Position numbers and translations under genes: made by a program
Shown here: positions 37,562 to 46,263 of the stretch, piece by piece
Layout of the letters: each line of letters begins with the position of its first letter
Position numbering within the stretch: the first letter of the stretch is position 1
Assembly (NCBI GenBank): GCA_011392765.1
Contig: WYCW01000001.1
Coordinates: forward strand, 676,888 to 740,887
From: Candidatus Thiosymbion ectosymbiont of Catanema sp. Cochon2018
GTDB taxonomy: Bacteria > Pseudomonadota > Gammaproteobacteria > Chromatiales > Chromatiaceae
Reading direction: 5' to 3'
DNA length: 64,000 bases
The notes under the pieces: model-generated
Seen by the model: the letters and a program-made list of their open reading frames with translations, nothing else
Databases searched by the model: none
Told to the model about the DNA's origin: nothing

Positions 37562-37828
37562 CCAGTAATCATTGCCTAGAACTCCTCTCACTTGTTTGAA
37601 TGAATTTTCAAAGGATGAGGCATAGTCAATTAGCGTTAAAAAAAGTGCACATACGACAATAAGAGAACCAGAGCGCGAAAAAGCATTGCTTTCCTCATAA
37701 ACCAAGCTGACTATTAGTCCGGTAACTCCAATTAAAATCACCAACTACTTCATCGCAACTATGACAATTTCTGATCCAATCAATGACATCATAGCTTCGA
37801 GGATTTGCTTTTCCTTATTGGTTTTCAC
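37562..37828 (-). pseudogene. Small membrane protein interrupted by an in-frame TAG
   Basis: A GTG at 37828 follows AGGAAGG and starts VKTNKEKQILEAMMSLIGSE, reaching a TAG at 37745-37747. The same frame continues at once with LVILIGVTGLIVSLVYEES and SGSLIVVCALFLTLIDYASS, two hydrophobic segments. A single base change would join them into a protein of about 90 residues. No family recognised. The gene is AT-rich, like its neighbours in this cassette. Confidence 0.55.
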
Positions 37829-37839
37829 TTTTCCTTCCT

Positions 37840-39045
37840 CTAACATGTATCTCGATGGCCGCGGGCATCGCGCCGCAGCATATTGCGGATGCCACGGACG
37901 GCCTGGCGGGTCCGCTGCTCGTTCTCGATCAGGCCGAAACGTACATGGTCATCCCCATACTTGCCGAAGCCGATGCCGGGCGAGACCGCGACCCTGGCCT
38001 CCCGCAGCAGCGTCTTGGAGAACTCCAGCGAGCCCAACGCCCGGTAGGGCTCGGGGATCGGCGCCCACACGAACATGGTGGCCTTGGGCTTCTCGATGCG
38101 CCACCCCACCGCCGCGAGCCCGTCGCACAACACATCCCGCCGCCGCTGGTAGCGATCGCGGATCTCGGCCACGCAGTCTTGGGGGCCTTCCAGGGCGGTG
38201 ATGGCCGCCACCTGGATCGGGGTGAAGGTTCCGTAGTCCAGGTAGGATTTGATCCGCGCCAAGGCGGCAATCAGCTCCCGGTTGCCGCACAAGAAGCCGA
38301 TCCGCCAGCCGGGCATGTTGTAGCTCTTCGACAGCGAGAAGGATTCCACCGCTACCTCTGCGGCACCCGGTACCTGGAGGATCGAGGGGGCCCGATAGCC
38401 GTCGAAGACGATGTCCGCATAGGCCAAGTCATGGACCACCCAGATGCCGTGCTCGCGGGCGATGGCGACGACCTCCTCGAAATAGTCGAGGTCCACGCAA
38501 CGGGTGGTGGGATTGCTCGGAAAATTGAGGACCAGCAGCTTCGGCTTGGGCCAGGAGTCCTGGATCGCCTTGCGCAGTTCGTCGAAGAAGTCCACCTCCG
38601 GCACCATGGGGACGTGGCGCACATCCGCCCCGGCGATGATGAAACCATAGGGATGAATGGGATAGGCGGGATTGGGCACCAGGACCGTGTCGCCGGCCTC
38701 CATGGTCGCCAGCGCCAGGTGCGCCAGGCCCTCCTTGGAACCGATGGTCACGATCGCCTGTGTGTCCATGTCCAACTGTACCCCGTAACGCTCGCGGTAC
38801 CAGTTGCAGATGGCACGACGCAGGCGCGGAATGCCGCGCGAGACCGAGTAGCGGTGGGTATCCTTGCGCCGGGAGACCTCGATCAGCTTGTCCACGATAT
38901 GCGGCGGGGTGGGCTGATCCGGGTTTCCCATACCGAAATCGATGATGTCCTCCCCCCGTGCGCGCGCCTCTGCCTTCAGCTGATTGACGATGCTGAAGAC
39001 ATAGGGCGGCAGACGCTTGATAGAACGGAACTCGTGATGGGGCAC
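37840..39045 (-). CDS. alaC: Alanine-synthesising aminotransferase AlaC
   Basis: The 401-residue PLP enzyme of fold type I starts [20 protein letters not shown]. Motifs are [59 protein letters not shown] and the PLP lysine in [18 protein letters not shown]. This matches the AlaC branch (glutamate-pyruvate aminotransferase), which is usually adjacent to hom in proteobacteria. Here the cassette 36.7-37.8 kb lies between them. Confidence 0.93.
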   Translation of the reverse strand: MPHHEFRSIKRLPPYVFSIVNQLKAEARARGEDIIDFGMGNPDQPTPPHIVDKLIEVSRRKDTHRYSVSRGIPRLRRAICNWYRERYGVQLDMDTQAIVTIGSKEGLAHLALATMEAGDTVLVPNPAYPIHPYGFIIAGADVRHVPMVPEVDFFDELRKAIQDSWPKPKLLVLNFPSNPTTRCVDLDYFEEVVAIAREHGIWVVHDLAYADIVFDGYRAPSILQVPGAAEVAVESFSLSKSYNMPGWRIGFLCGNRELIAALARIKSYLDYGTFTPIQVAAITALEGPQDCVAEIRDRYQRRRDVLCDGLAAVGWRIEKPKATMFVWAPIPEPYRALGSLEFSKTLLREARVAVSPGIGFGKYGDDHVRFGLIENEQRTRQAVRGIRNMLRRDARGHRDTC

Positions 39046-39120
39046 GACGACGGATTCCTCGCGGGAGACGGCACAATCGGAAGATGAGGAAGTGTACCGC
39101 TACGGATGCAGGTTTCAACC

Positions 39121-39263
39121 CAATGCCATTAAGTTAGCTGTTGGCCACTTAGAGAAAACTACGAATCACGCGAATTTCCGCGAATCGCTTCGCGAGGATT
39201 CGCGTGATTCGTAGTTTTTTCTCTTAACTCTGCCGACCGGTAACGCTTAACTTGATGGTATTG
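39121..39263. mobile_element. MITE-A copy, 143 bp, with exact 10-bp direct repeats
   Basis: GGTTTCAACC flanks the element (39111-39120 and 39264-39273). The ends are CAATGCCATTAAGTTAGCTG and CTTAACTTGATGGTATTG, so the element is in the opposite orientation to 23470. The core keeps the CTACGAATCACGCGAATT / GATTCGCGTGATTCGTAG hairpin. It lies upstream of alaC; 39046-39408 has no gene. Confidence 0.92.
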
Positions 39264-39408
39264 GGTTTCAACCGGTCGCCGGACCCGAATTCGAACCCCA
39301 AAGGTTCAAGTGGCCTGTCCGGCGGCAAACAAGCCGCGTCTTTGCCCATCCCCACCCTGCTTCATCCGGTAGCGTAGAAAGTAGGCGTCCCGCGTCCGTA
39401 GATTCCGC

Positions 39409-40638
39409 CTATCCGCGGCGCGGGGGGGTTGAGATACCCGTATCGCCGATGTTCGGGGTCGGCTTGGGTTTACGCGGTGGTGGCGGCGATTCTGCCGTGA
39501 GTGCGGCCAGAGTACCGTCGTCGCCATAGACGTAGAGTCTGCCGCCTGCCACCAGGGGGCGTCCTGTGATGGGTCCGTTCGCTACTTCGGTTCGGGCCAC
39601 CAGGCGACCGTCGCGACGATCCAGCCAATGGACGTAGCCTTCGCCGTCGCCGATCGCCACCAGATTGCCGAGTACTGCCGGGGCGGTAACGCGTCGGTAT
39701 TTGAGGGCCTTCTGTTTCCAGATGTCGGTCCCATCGCCGGCGGTTACGGCCCGGACCAGATCATCGGAGTCGGTGATATAGAGCACGTCCGCGCTCGCCG
39801 CCAGTCCTGCGTGGGCCGAGAGCCGGCGACGCCATAGCACGGAGCCGGTGGACAGGTCGACGGCGGCCAGGTCCCCGTTGTAGGTGGCGACGTAGACGAT
39901 GCCCGCGACGACGATGGGATCGGCATCGATGTCGGCGATGCGTGCCAGCTCGGAGCGGCCGCGCGGCGAGGTCACGGTGGTTTCCCAGCGCGGCAGGCCG
40001 CTTTGCAGCTCCAGATTGACCAATTTGCCCCCGGAGATGCCGACGATGACGTTGTCTCCGATGACGGCCGGCCTGCTGCTGCCGCGCAGGGTGAGGACCG
40101 GGGCCGGGTAGCTGTATTTCCAGAGCTGCGTGCCGGAGGCGAGATCGAATGCGTAGACGCTGTCATCCAGGGTGTGGACCAGGACGCGGGACCCGACGAT
40201 GCGGGGTACGGAGAGGATCTCGCTGTCCACGCGAGCATTCCAGCGTTCAGAACCGTCAGACACCGAACGCGCGACCAGATCGCCGTCGCTGGAGCCGAGG
40301 ATGATGTATTTTGCGTCCACTCCCGGTCCGCCGCTGAAAGGGAGGCCGGTCTCCCGTTCCCACAGGACCCTGCCGGTGGCAGCGTCCAGGACGATGATGC
40401 GGCCCACGGCATCGGCGATATAGAGGCGGCCACCGTGGAGCACCGGAATCAGGTTGAGTTGCCGTCTGTCCGTGCCCGCGCCGATTTCCGTGGACCAGAG
40501 CGTGGTGACGCCGATCTCGGGCTCGAGGTCCCTGAGCTCCGTGGGGGGGCGTGGATCCTCTTCGCTGCCGAACCAGGGGATGATGCTGCAGCCGCTGAGC
40601 AGCAGGATCCAAAATATGGTCAGGAACCCCGTGCGCAT
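39409..40638 (-). CDS. bamB: Outer membrane assembly lipoprotein BamB
   Basis: The 409-residue product starts MRTGFLTIFWILLLSGCSII, a lipoprotein signal with lipobox LSGC. The rest is an eight-bladed PQQ-type beta-propeller (repeats such as GRIIVLDAATGRVLWE, VYAFDLASGTQLWKY, GDLAAVDLSTGSVLWRR). BamB is part of the BAM complex that inserts outer-membrane proteins. A proline-rich tail ends the protein. The frame is open to 40689, but those codons overlap an IS-end-like sequence. der, usually next, is absent. Confidence 0.94.
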   Translation of the reverse strand: MRTGFLTIFWILLLSGCSIIPWFGSEEDPRPPTELRDLEPEIGVTTLWSTEIGAGTDRRQLNLIPVLHGGRLYIADAVGRIIVLDAATGRVLWERETGLPFSGGPGVDAKYIILGSSDGDLVARSVSDGSERWNARVDSEILSVPRIVGSRVLVHTLDDSVYAFDLASGTQLWKYSYPAPVLTLRGSSRPAVIGDNVIVGISGGKLVNLELQSGLPRWETTVTSPRGRSELARIADIDADPIVVAGIVYVATYNGDLAAVDLSTGSVLWRRRLSAHAGLAASADVLYITDSDDLVRAVTAGDGTDIWKQKALKYRRVTAPAVLGNLVAIGDGEGYVHWLDRRDGRLVARTEVANGPITGRPLVAGGRLYVYGDDGTLAALTAESPPPPRKPKPTPNIGDTGISTPPRRG

Positions 40639-40757
40639 GCGGATTTTCAGGTGATCAGCAGAAAGCGGTATACCAAGTCGTGTTGACATTTAGGTCTAAG
40701 CAGATGATTTCATAGAAAATTCGAGTCATGTCATCTAAAGTTGCGGTTATGATCGCT

Positions 40758-41387
40758 TTAGCTTGCAGGGGGCAGGTCAGCAAGCTTCATGTGCAGCTGG
40801 TCCGGGTTGGGGGCACCGGCGGTGATCGCTTGCTCATAGGCGGCGCGGGCGTCGGCGGTACGACCTTGGGCCGCCGCGATGTCACCGCGCAGGGCGGCAA
40901 AAGCACCGCTGAAGCCGATACTCTTGTCATGCTTCGCGATCAGGCTCGCTGCTCCTGCGAGGTCGCCTTCCGCAATCAGGACGCGGGTCAGGCGCAACGC
41001 GGCGATGCGCGTAAGGCCGGGATCGGGGGAGTCGGCGATCGCTTGTTCGAGGGCGCCGCGGGCGCCGGCGAGGTTGCCGGCCTCGAGCTCGAGGCGGGCT
41101 TGCACCAGCGCCGCCAGGGTCGCGTAGACGGTGGAAGAGAATTCTTCACGCAGCAGCTTGGATTGGGTGAGCGCGGACTGGGCGGTGTCGGTATCGGTGG
41201 CGGCTAAGAGCCGCTCGAAGGCCGCGGAGGCTTGCTGGCCCACCGATTCCCGGTAGTCGATCCAGGCCCGCCAACCGAAGATGGCTGCCAGGCCGACGCC
41301 CACGCCGACAATGACGGAGGAGCCGTTCTCCTTCCACCATTTCTTGATCGCTTCGGCCCTTTCTTCGTCCGTTTCGTAGTTGATCAC
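40758..41387 (-). CDS. yfgM: YfgM-family TPR membrane protein
   Basis: The 209-residue protein starts MINYETDEERAEAIKKWWKE, has one membrane anchor (SSVIVGVGVGLAAIFGWRAW) and a periplasmic TPR_21 domain. YfgM is an ancillary SecYEG/PpiD partner in E. coli. It precedes bamB, as in other gammaproteobacteria. hisS, normally directly upstream, is 1.7 kb away. Confidence 0.93.
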   Translation of the reverse strand: MINYETDEERAEAIKKWWKENGSSVIVGVGVGLAAIFGWRAWIDYRESVGQQASAAFERLLAATDTDTAQSALTQSKLLREEFSSTVYATLAALVQARLELEAGNLAGARGALEQAIADSPDPGLTRIAALRLTRVLIAEGDLAGAASLIAKHDKSIGFSGAFAALRGDIAAAQGRTADARAAYEQAITAGAPNPDQLHMKLADLPPAS

Positions 41388-41632
41388 AATTCCCTCCCGC
41401 GGATTTTCGAATGCCGATGCGTTTCAGGGGCTTTCGGCATTTTGGGTGTTGCGCCTATGGGAATTCTTTTTTTGCCGCAAATGAACGCGAATTAACGCAA
41501 ATTGGTCGCAATTGGTTCGTCAATCAAAGTAATAGTCATCTGCTGGTAATCGTTCAGACCCCCACTGTTTTTGCGATCTCCCCGGCACCGGATTCCGGTA
41601 CCCAGCCCTGAAAGGGCGTGACATCGAAGGCG
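41388..41632. other. Non-coding gap with repeat fragments
   Basis: It contains an A/T-rich GCAAATGAACGCGAATTAAC-type segment and the CAGCCCTGAAAGGGCGTGAC hairpin also seen at 18881 and with GAAGGCGTCAAT at 19135. No gene is seen. Confidence 0.5.
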
Positions 41633-42514
41633 TCAATCCCATCTCTTCGCCGCAACTACAGCTATATGCGCATGAAATTGCTTGAATCCATCGATAGGTG
41701 CAGCGATAAACAAGCCTGCACAAAGTTTTTCCCTCTGCGACCAAATGAGATATGCGGAAGACATTGGATCCAGCAGAGCCAACATCTCCGCACGCTCCTG
41801 CTCATCGAAAAAGTCACGCTGACTCAAGGAAATCCCATCCAGACGACGACAGTCGAAACCATGGACATGAAAAACCTCCATTATTTCCCCGGCGTCAAAT
41901 ATATCAAGAACCGTAAAAATCGCTAGGGGAGATCTTCCACCTTCTCTCCTTCTCATATGCGGCAAAATGGCTTGAAAGGTGTGCTTTCCGAGATACCCGA
42001 CAGCACCAGTGCTGACGAGGATCTTGCATCCTTCAATCAAGGCACGATCACGGGTGTCCAATTTGCTGTTTGGAGATTCCAGATTCTTGATAATTCCAGC
42101 ATCGAGCAACCCTGCCTCGATCCCGAATTCAATGGCGTGTCGGGAACTATCCGAACCAACATAATAAACATCCCGTTCCGGAGAGCACTGCGTCAACCAA
42201 CGGCGTGTCTGACGAGCACAATTGTTCTTTTGCGGTGAAGTTTTACGAAAAAAAGAACTTATCGATTTGAACCCATAACCGTATTTTATCACACCGGCAC
42301 CGATCCCATAAGAGCTACCGACGTCGAGAATGCCAACACGGGTTCCGTCAGGCGAATCGAGAAAATCAATGGCAGCGACCACGAAAGGTGTAACTTCATC
42401 AATGATACTATAATCCAGGAGTGCCATTTGTTCCAGATAAGGCTTCGGGGTCAGTGCATCATAGAGACCGTTGAAGGATGCTTTCAAGACATTGGCATCG
42501 GAAACCTTTTTCAT
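41633..42514 (-). CDS. SAM-dependent methyltransferase-like protein
   Basis: The 293-residue product starts MKKVSDANVLKASFNGLYDA. A class I methyltransferase-like glycine motif VGILDVGSSYGIGAGVI follows, and later YYVGSDSSRHAIEFGIEAGL and CKILVSTGAVGYLGKHTF give a Rossmann-like pattern. I do not recognise the family; catalytic specificity is unknown. Codon use is AT-richer than hisS and yfgM, between which it lies, suggesting insertion. An upstream GTG (42571) abuts the MITE-A direct repeat and is less likely as start. Confidence 0.6.
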   Translation of the reverse strand: MKKVSDANVLKASFNGLYDALTPKPYLEQMALLDYSIIDEVTPFVVAAIDFLDSPDGTRVGILDVGSSYGIGAGVIKYGYGFKSISSFFRKTSPQKNNCARQTRRWLTQCSPERDVYYVGSDSSRHAIEFGIEAGLLDAGIIKNLESPNSKLDTRDRALIEGCKILVSTGAVGYLGKHTFQAILPHMRRREGGRSPLAIFTVLDIFDAGEIMEVFHVHGFDCRRLDGISLSQRDFFDEQERAEMLALLDPMSSAYLIWSQREKLCAGLFIAAPIDGFKQFHAHIAVVAAKRWD

Positions 42515-42571
42515 AGGGTTACTATTAACAGCTAACTTGAAGAAGGGAAAGATCAACAGGAAGTTCATCAC

Positions 42572-42752
42572 CCAATGCCATTAAGTTAGCTGCTGGCCGC
42601 TTGTTGTAGCCCAACACCGGTGTTGGGCACGCCCACCGTCCCTGGCGGGCTTTGCCCAACTACGAAGCGCGCGCATCAATCCGCGAGGGTTTGTGTGATT
42701 GGTGATGTTTCCTCTCTTTTGCCGGCCGGTAACGCTTAACTTAATGGCATTG
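42572..42752. mobile_element. MITE-A copy, 181 bp, with exact 10-bp direct repeats and nested repeat
   Basis: GTTCATCACC flanks the element (42562-42571 and 42753-42762). The ends are CAATGCCATTAAGTTAGCTG and CTTAACTTAATGGCATTG. A CCAACACCGGTGTTGGGC palindrome is inserted in the core. It lies just upstream of the methyltransferase-like gene. Confidence 0.92.
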
Positions 42753-42901
42753 GTTCATCACCGTTCTGTGTCATCCTGTCAATCCTGTCCGATTGGAGTT
42801 TCGCGACGCAGGTCGAGTCAGGCAAAGGCTGAGATAAAGACAGATTTTAAAAGCTGGGTTTCGTTCCTCAACCCAGCCTACAACACTTAGATGATTCATT
42901 G

Positions 42902-43070
42902 ATTGAGAACGCCCCCTAGTACCTCGTTTCATCTGATTTTGCGGATAAGGTCCCATCTCCTACGCCCCACCAGCCGTTGGAGAGCCAGGGTAGGTCGGTA
43001 TCGGTATCGGTACCGAAATCGGGATTCCGATTGCGATCCCGATTTCGATCCCGATGAGAAGGCTCGCATC
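42902..43070. repeat. Repeat G: element end plus simple GATCCCGATTTC tract
   Basis: It begins with ATTGAGAACGCCCCCTAG, also at 55333-55350, then CGTTTCATCTGATTTTGC and CCGTTGGAGAGCC, which occur inverted at 52985-53065, then a CGAT-rich simple sequence. No gene in 42753-43113. Confidence 0.65.
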
Positions 43071-43113
43071 AAGCTCAAGCGACTGTACCTGCAAAATGGA
43101 ATGAAACGGTGTA

Positions 43114-44388
43114 CTAGGCTCGTGTGGCGAAGAAGGTCCCCAACTCGTCCGGCGCGACCTCCGATTGTTCGCCCTCCCCGCGCAGGGGTTTCACGCCGAT
43201 CACCCCGCGCGCCAGCTCGTCTTCCCCGAGCACCAGGGCATAGCGGGCACCGCTGCGGTCCGCCTTTTTGAATTGGCTCTTGAAGCTGCCGCCGCCGCAA
43301 TGACAGATCAGCCGTAGCCCGGGCAGTGTGTTGCGCAGGGTTTCGGCCACCACCAGGACCTGGGCCTGAGGTCCGTCCCCGACGGCAATCAGATAGGCGT
43401 CCACGCCCTGGTCCGGCGGCGGCGCTTCGGCCTCTACCAGGGAAACCAAACGCTCCAGCCCCATGGCGAAGCCGACGGCGGGGGTCGGGCGCCCGCCGAG
43501 CTGGGCCACCAGGGTATCGTAACGACCACCGGCGCAGACGGTGCCTTGCGCGCCGAGATCGTCGGTGATCCATTCGAAGACCGTGCGGTTGTAATAATCC
43601 AATCCCCGGACCAGGCGTGGGTTGACCGCATAGCCGACACCGGCGGCGTCGAGACCGGCGCGGAAGCGATCGAAGTGCGCACGTGACTCTCGGCCTAGAT
43701 AATCCGTGATGTGCGGTGCCCCGGCGATTACCGCCTGCAGGTCCGGATGCTTGCTGTCGAGTACGCGCAGGGGGTTGGTCCGCAACCGGCGGCGGCTGTC
43801 TTCATCCAGGCGCTCCGGATTCCCTTCGAGATAGGATACGAGCTCACGGCGGTAGGCGGCCCGCTCGTCGCTCTCGCCCAGGCTGTTGATTTCCAATCTC
43901 AGACTACCGAGTCCGAGGGACTCCCACAGGCGCCGGGTAAGCAGCACTACCTCTTGATCGATGTCCGGTCCCGCGAGCCCGAAGACCTCGACGCCGATCT
44001 GGTGAAACTGGCGGTAGCGGCCTTTTTGCGGGCGTTCGTGCCGAAACATGGGGCCGCGATACCAGAGGCGCTGCGGGGTGGAGAGTAGGCCGTGCTCAAT
44101 GGCGGCCCGCACACAACTCGCGGTACCTTCGGGGCGCAGGCTGAGGTGGTCGCCGCTGCGGTCAGCGAAGCTGTACATCTCCTTCTCGACGATATCGGTA
44201 ACCTCGCCGATGGAGCGTTTGAACAGGTCCGTTACTTCTACCAGGGGGGTGCGGATCTCCCGGTAGCCATAGCTTTCGAGGACTGCCCTAGCGCGGTCCT
44301 CCAGGGTCTGCCAGAGGATAACCCGCTCCGGGAGAATGTCGTGCATTCCCCGGATCGCCTGGATCGCTCGGGTCGTTGATCCCTGCAT
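43114..44388 (-). CDS. hisS: Histidyl-tRNA synthetase
   Basis: The 424-residue class II synthetase starts [20 protein letters not shown]. Motif 2 appears as [14 protein letters not shown], with [11 protein letters not shown] before it; the histidine-specific [15 protein letters not shown] and motif 3 [12 protein letters not shown] follow, and then the anticodon-binding domain. It lies 27 bp downstream of rodZ; ispG, which normally sits between them, is missing. Confidence 0.97.
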   Translation of the reverse strand: MQGSTTRAIQAIRGMHDILPERVILWQTLEDRARAVLESYGYREIRTPLVEVTDLFKRSIGEVTDIVEKEMYSFADRSGDHLSLRPEGTASCVRAAIEHGLLSTPQRLWYRGPMFRHERPQKGRYRQFHQIGVEVFGLAGPDIDQEVVLLTRRLWESLGLGSLRLEINSLGESDERAAYRRELVSYLEGNPERLDEDSRRRLRTNPLRVLDSKHPDLQAVIAGAPHITDYLGRESRAHFDRFRAGLDAAGVGYAVNPRLVRGLDYYNRTVFEWITDDLGAQGTVCAGGRYDTLVAQLGGRPTPAVGFAMGLERLVSLVEAEAPPPDQGVDAYLIAVGDGPQAQVLVVAETLRNTLPGLRLICHCGGGSFKSQFKKADRSGARYALVLGEDELARGVIGVKPLRGEGEQSEVAPDELGTFFATRA

Positions 44389-44415
44389 GGTGAGAATCGG
44401 CTCGTCGCGCGGTGA

Positions 44416-45477
44416 TTAAGGCAATTGGTCCGGATTCAGTGTGAATCGGGCTCCCCCGCGTCGAGAACGGGGAACAGTGCTGAGATCGAACGGCTTCCCG
44501 CCGACCGTGATCCGCACTACCGCCGGGTTTCCAAGTTTGAACGAGTAGGGAGGATTACCCTCCAAGACGTAACGCTCACCTTTCTTTTTGATGCCGGAGA
44601 GTTTGTACTTTTTCTGCTTGTCGCGCACGTCCACCCAACAGGGGCCATCGAAGATGATCTCGATTTTACCGGGCTCGGCGGCGATCGGTTCTTCGGTTTT
44701 TTCCACTTCTTGGGTTTCTTCGGCGTCCGGGTCGGTGGTCGGCGACCGGCTATCCGCGGCCGTGATTACACCATCGGCGGCGCTCTTCTCACCGCCCCCC
44801 TCTCCGACCTCCTCCGCCGGGGTGGCGGCGGTCGGCTGTGGTTCCGAAGCCGAGGGTGTTGCCGGACCGGCGTGCTGCGGGGGCTGGATGTCCGATTCCG
44901 GTTGTGGGGATGGCTTCACCTCCTCGACCGCGATCGGGACCGTATCGATGGGAGAGGCCGGCGTTCGGGATTCCGGGATCGTTTCGGGCATGGGCACCGG
45001 CGCCGTTGTCCGTGGTACCACCCTGGCCGCGGCCGTTTCCATCCCCGGGTCCGATTGACGGTTTTGGTACCACAGGAACGCCAGGGTGCCCAGCAGGATC
45101 AGGACCCCGATGCCGGCTGCGCCCATCACCAAATGACTGCTGTCGATTTGGAAACCGGTACGCGGCACGGTATCGGTACGCGTCGGCGCCATTCCTGGTG
45201 CTGCCGCCCGATAAGCGGCCACCAGAGGCTCCGGCTTCAGATCGACCAGGTGGGCGTACTTGCGGATATAACCGGCGACGAAGACGTCATCCGGCAGAGC
45301 GCTGTAATCGTCATGTTCCAGGGCTTCGATCATGGCCGGGCTCAGGTGCAGCTCGCCGGCGGCGCGCTCCTGGGTCAGGCCCCGGGTCTGGCGGGCGATA
45401 CGCAGATGCCTGCCCGGGCCATCCGACGACTCCACGTTGGTGTCGTCTTCCCATGCTGGTATGAGAGGTGTGCTCAT
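44416..45477 (-). CDS. rodZ: Cytoskeletal protein RodZ
   Basis: The 353-residue product has an N-terminal helix-turn-helix (GRHLRIARQTRGLTQERAAG, VAGYIRKYAHLVDL) that in RodZ binds MreB, a transmembrane segment (HLVMGAAGIGVLILLGTLAF), a long Pro/Thr/Glu-rich linker and the C-terminal DUF4115 domain (GPCWVDVRDKQKKYKLSG). It organises the rod-shape machinery. The first ATG (45486) is only 2 nt after AGGA, so the third codon (45477) is preferred, with doubt. It lies in the ndk-rlmN-pilW-rodZ block. Confidence 0.92.
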   Translation of the reverse strand: MSTPLIPAWEDDTNVESSDGPGRHLRIARQTRGLTQERAAGELHLSPAMIEALEHDDYSALPDDVFVAGYIRKYAHLVDLKPEPLVAAYRAAAPGMAPTRTDTVPRTGFQIDSSHLVMGAAGIGVLILLGTLAFLWYQNRQSDPGMETAAARVVPRTTAPVPMPETIPESRTPASPIDTVPIAVEEVKPSPQPESDIQPPQHAGPATPSASEPQPTAATPAEEVGEGGGEKSAADGVITAADSRSPTTDPDAEETQEVEKTEEPIAAEPGKIEIIFDGPCWVDVRDKQKKYKLSGIKKKGERYVLEGNPPYSFKLGNPAVVRITVGGKPFDLSTVPRSRRGGARFTLNPDQLP

Positions 45478-45492
45478 GGAGGTCATGATCCT

Positions 45493-46263
45493 TTATAGGC
45501 GGATAGCTTCCGGCGAGTCAGGGTAGCTCTTGCGCAGCATTTCGGCATAGGTAGCCGCCCGCTTACGTGCGCCCAGCCTGCGTTCTACCCTGATTGCCAG
45601 CAAGAGTACCTGAGGGGTCGGCTGGGCAACCTTGAAGTAGTGGTCCAGATAGGTCCTGGCGGACCGGTAACGGCCGCGGCCATAGCTCAAATCGGCCAGC
45701 GCGGCGATGGCGGATCCGAACCTGGGATTCGTGGTCAGCGCCCGGCGGAAGTAGGTTTCCGCTTGGTTGGCGTTGCCGCTGTATTTGGCGCAGGTTCCCA
45801 GGTTGGTCATGGCAATCCAGGGCGTGGTGTAACGCGGGTTGGCCAGGGCCTTCTCATACCATGATCGGGCCTCCGCGAATCTACGCCTGCCGCAAAGAAA
45901 GCTGGCGTAGGCATTGAAGACATAAGGATCTTCGGGTTGCAAGCCGCTGGCCGTGCGGAAATGTCTCTCGGCCAATCGATTCTGCCCCAACCGCTGGTAA
46001 ATCAGGGCCATGAGATTATGGGCCTGGGGATGGTCGGGATCTACGGCCAGTGCGTTGTCGAGCTTACGCCGGGCCGTCTCCGGCTGCCCCTGTCTGAGAT
46101 ACTCCGCCGCGAGCTTCACATAGAGGTCGCCGGGCCGCTCCTGTCCCTCTGTGCCCGGGTTACCGGCCATCCTGAGATCCCGAATCCAGCCGCCGGTACA
46201 GGCCGTCAGCAACACGGAGGCGGCCAACGGCAACAAGAGCCCTGCGCGCCTGGAGCAGCTCAT
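45493..46263 (-). CDS. pilW: Type IV pilus biogenesis lipoprotein PilW/PilF
   Basis: The 256-residue lipoprotein starts MSCSRRAGLLLPLAASVLLTAC with lipobox LTAC. TPR units follow (AAEYLRQGQPETARRKLDNA, NLMALIYQRLGQNRLAERHF, YASFLCGRRRFAEARSWYEK). It is the pilotin that helps assemble the PilQ secretin. The start overlaps the rlmN stop by 4 bp (ATGA), so translation is probably coupled. No other pilus genes are in the window. Confidence 0.93.
   Translation of the reverse strand: MSCSRRAGLLLPLAASVLLTACTGGWIRDLRMAGNPGTEGQERPGDLYVKLAAEYLRQGQPETARRKLDNALAVDPDHPQAHNLMALIYQRLGQNRLAERHFRTASGLQPEDPYVFNAYASFLCGRRRFAEARSWYEKALANPRYTTPWIAMTNLGTCAKYSGNANQAETYFRRALTTNPRFGSAIAALADLSYGRGRYRSARTYLDHYFKVAQPTPQVLLLAIRVERRLGARKRAATYAEMLRKSYPDSPEAIRL

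Noticed and set aside
44425..45498. Plus-strand frame of 357 codons opposite rodZ
   Set aside because: It mirrors rodZ codon structure; the minus-strand product has the RodZ domains in order.
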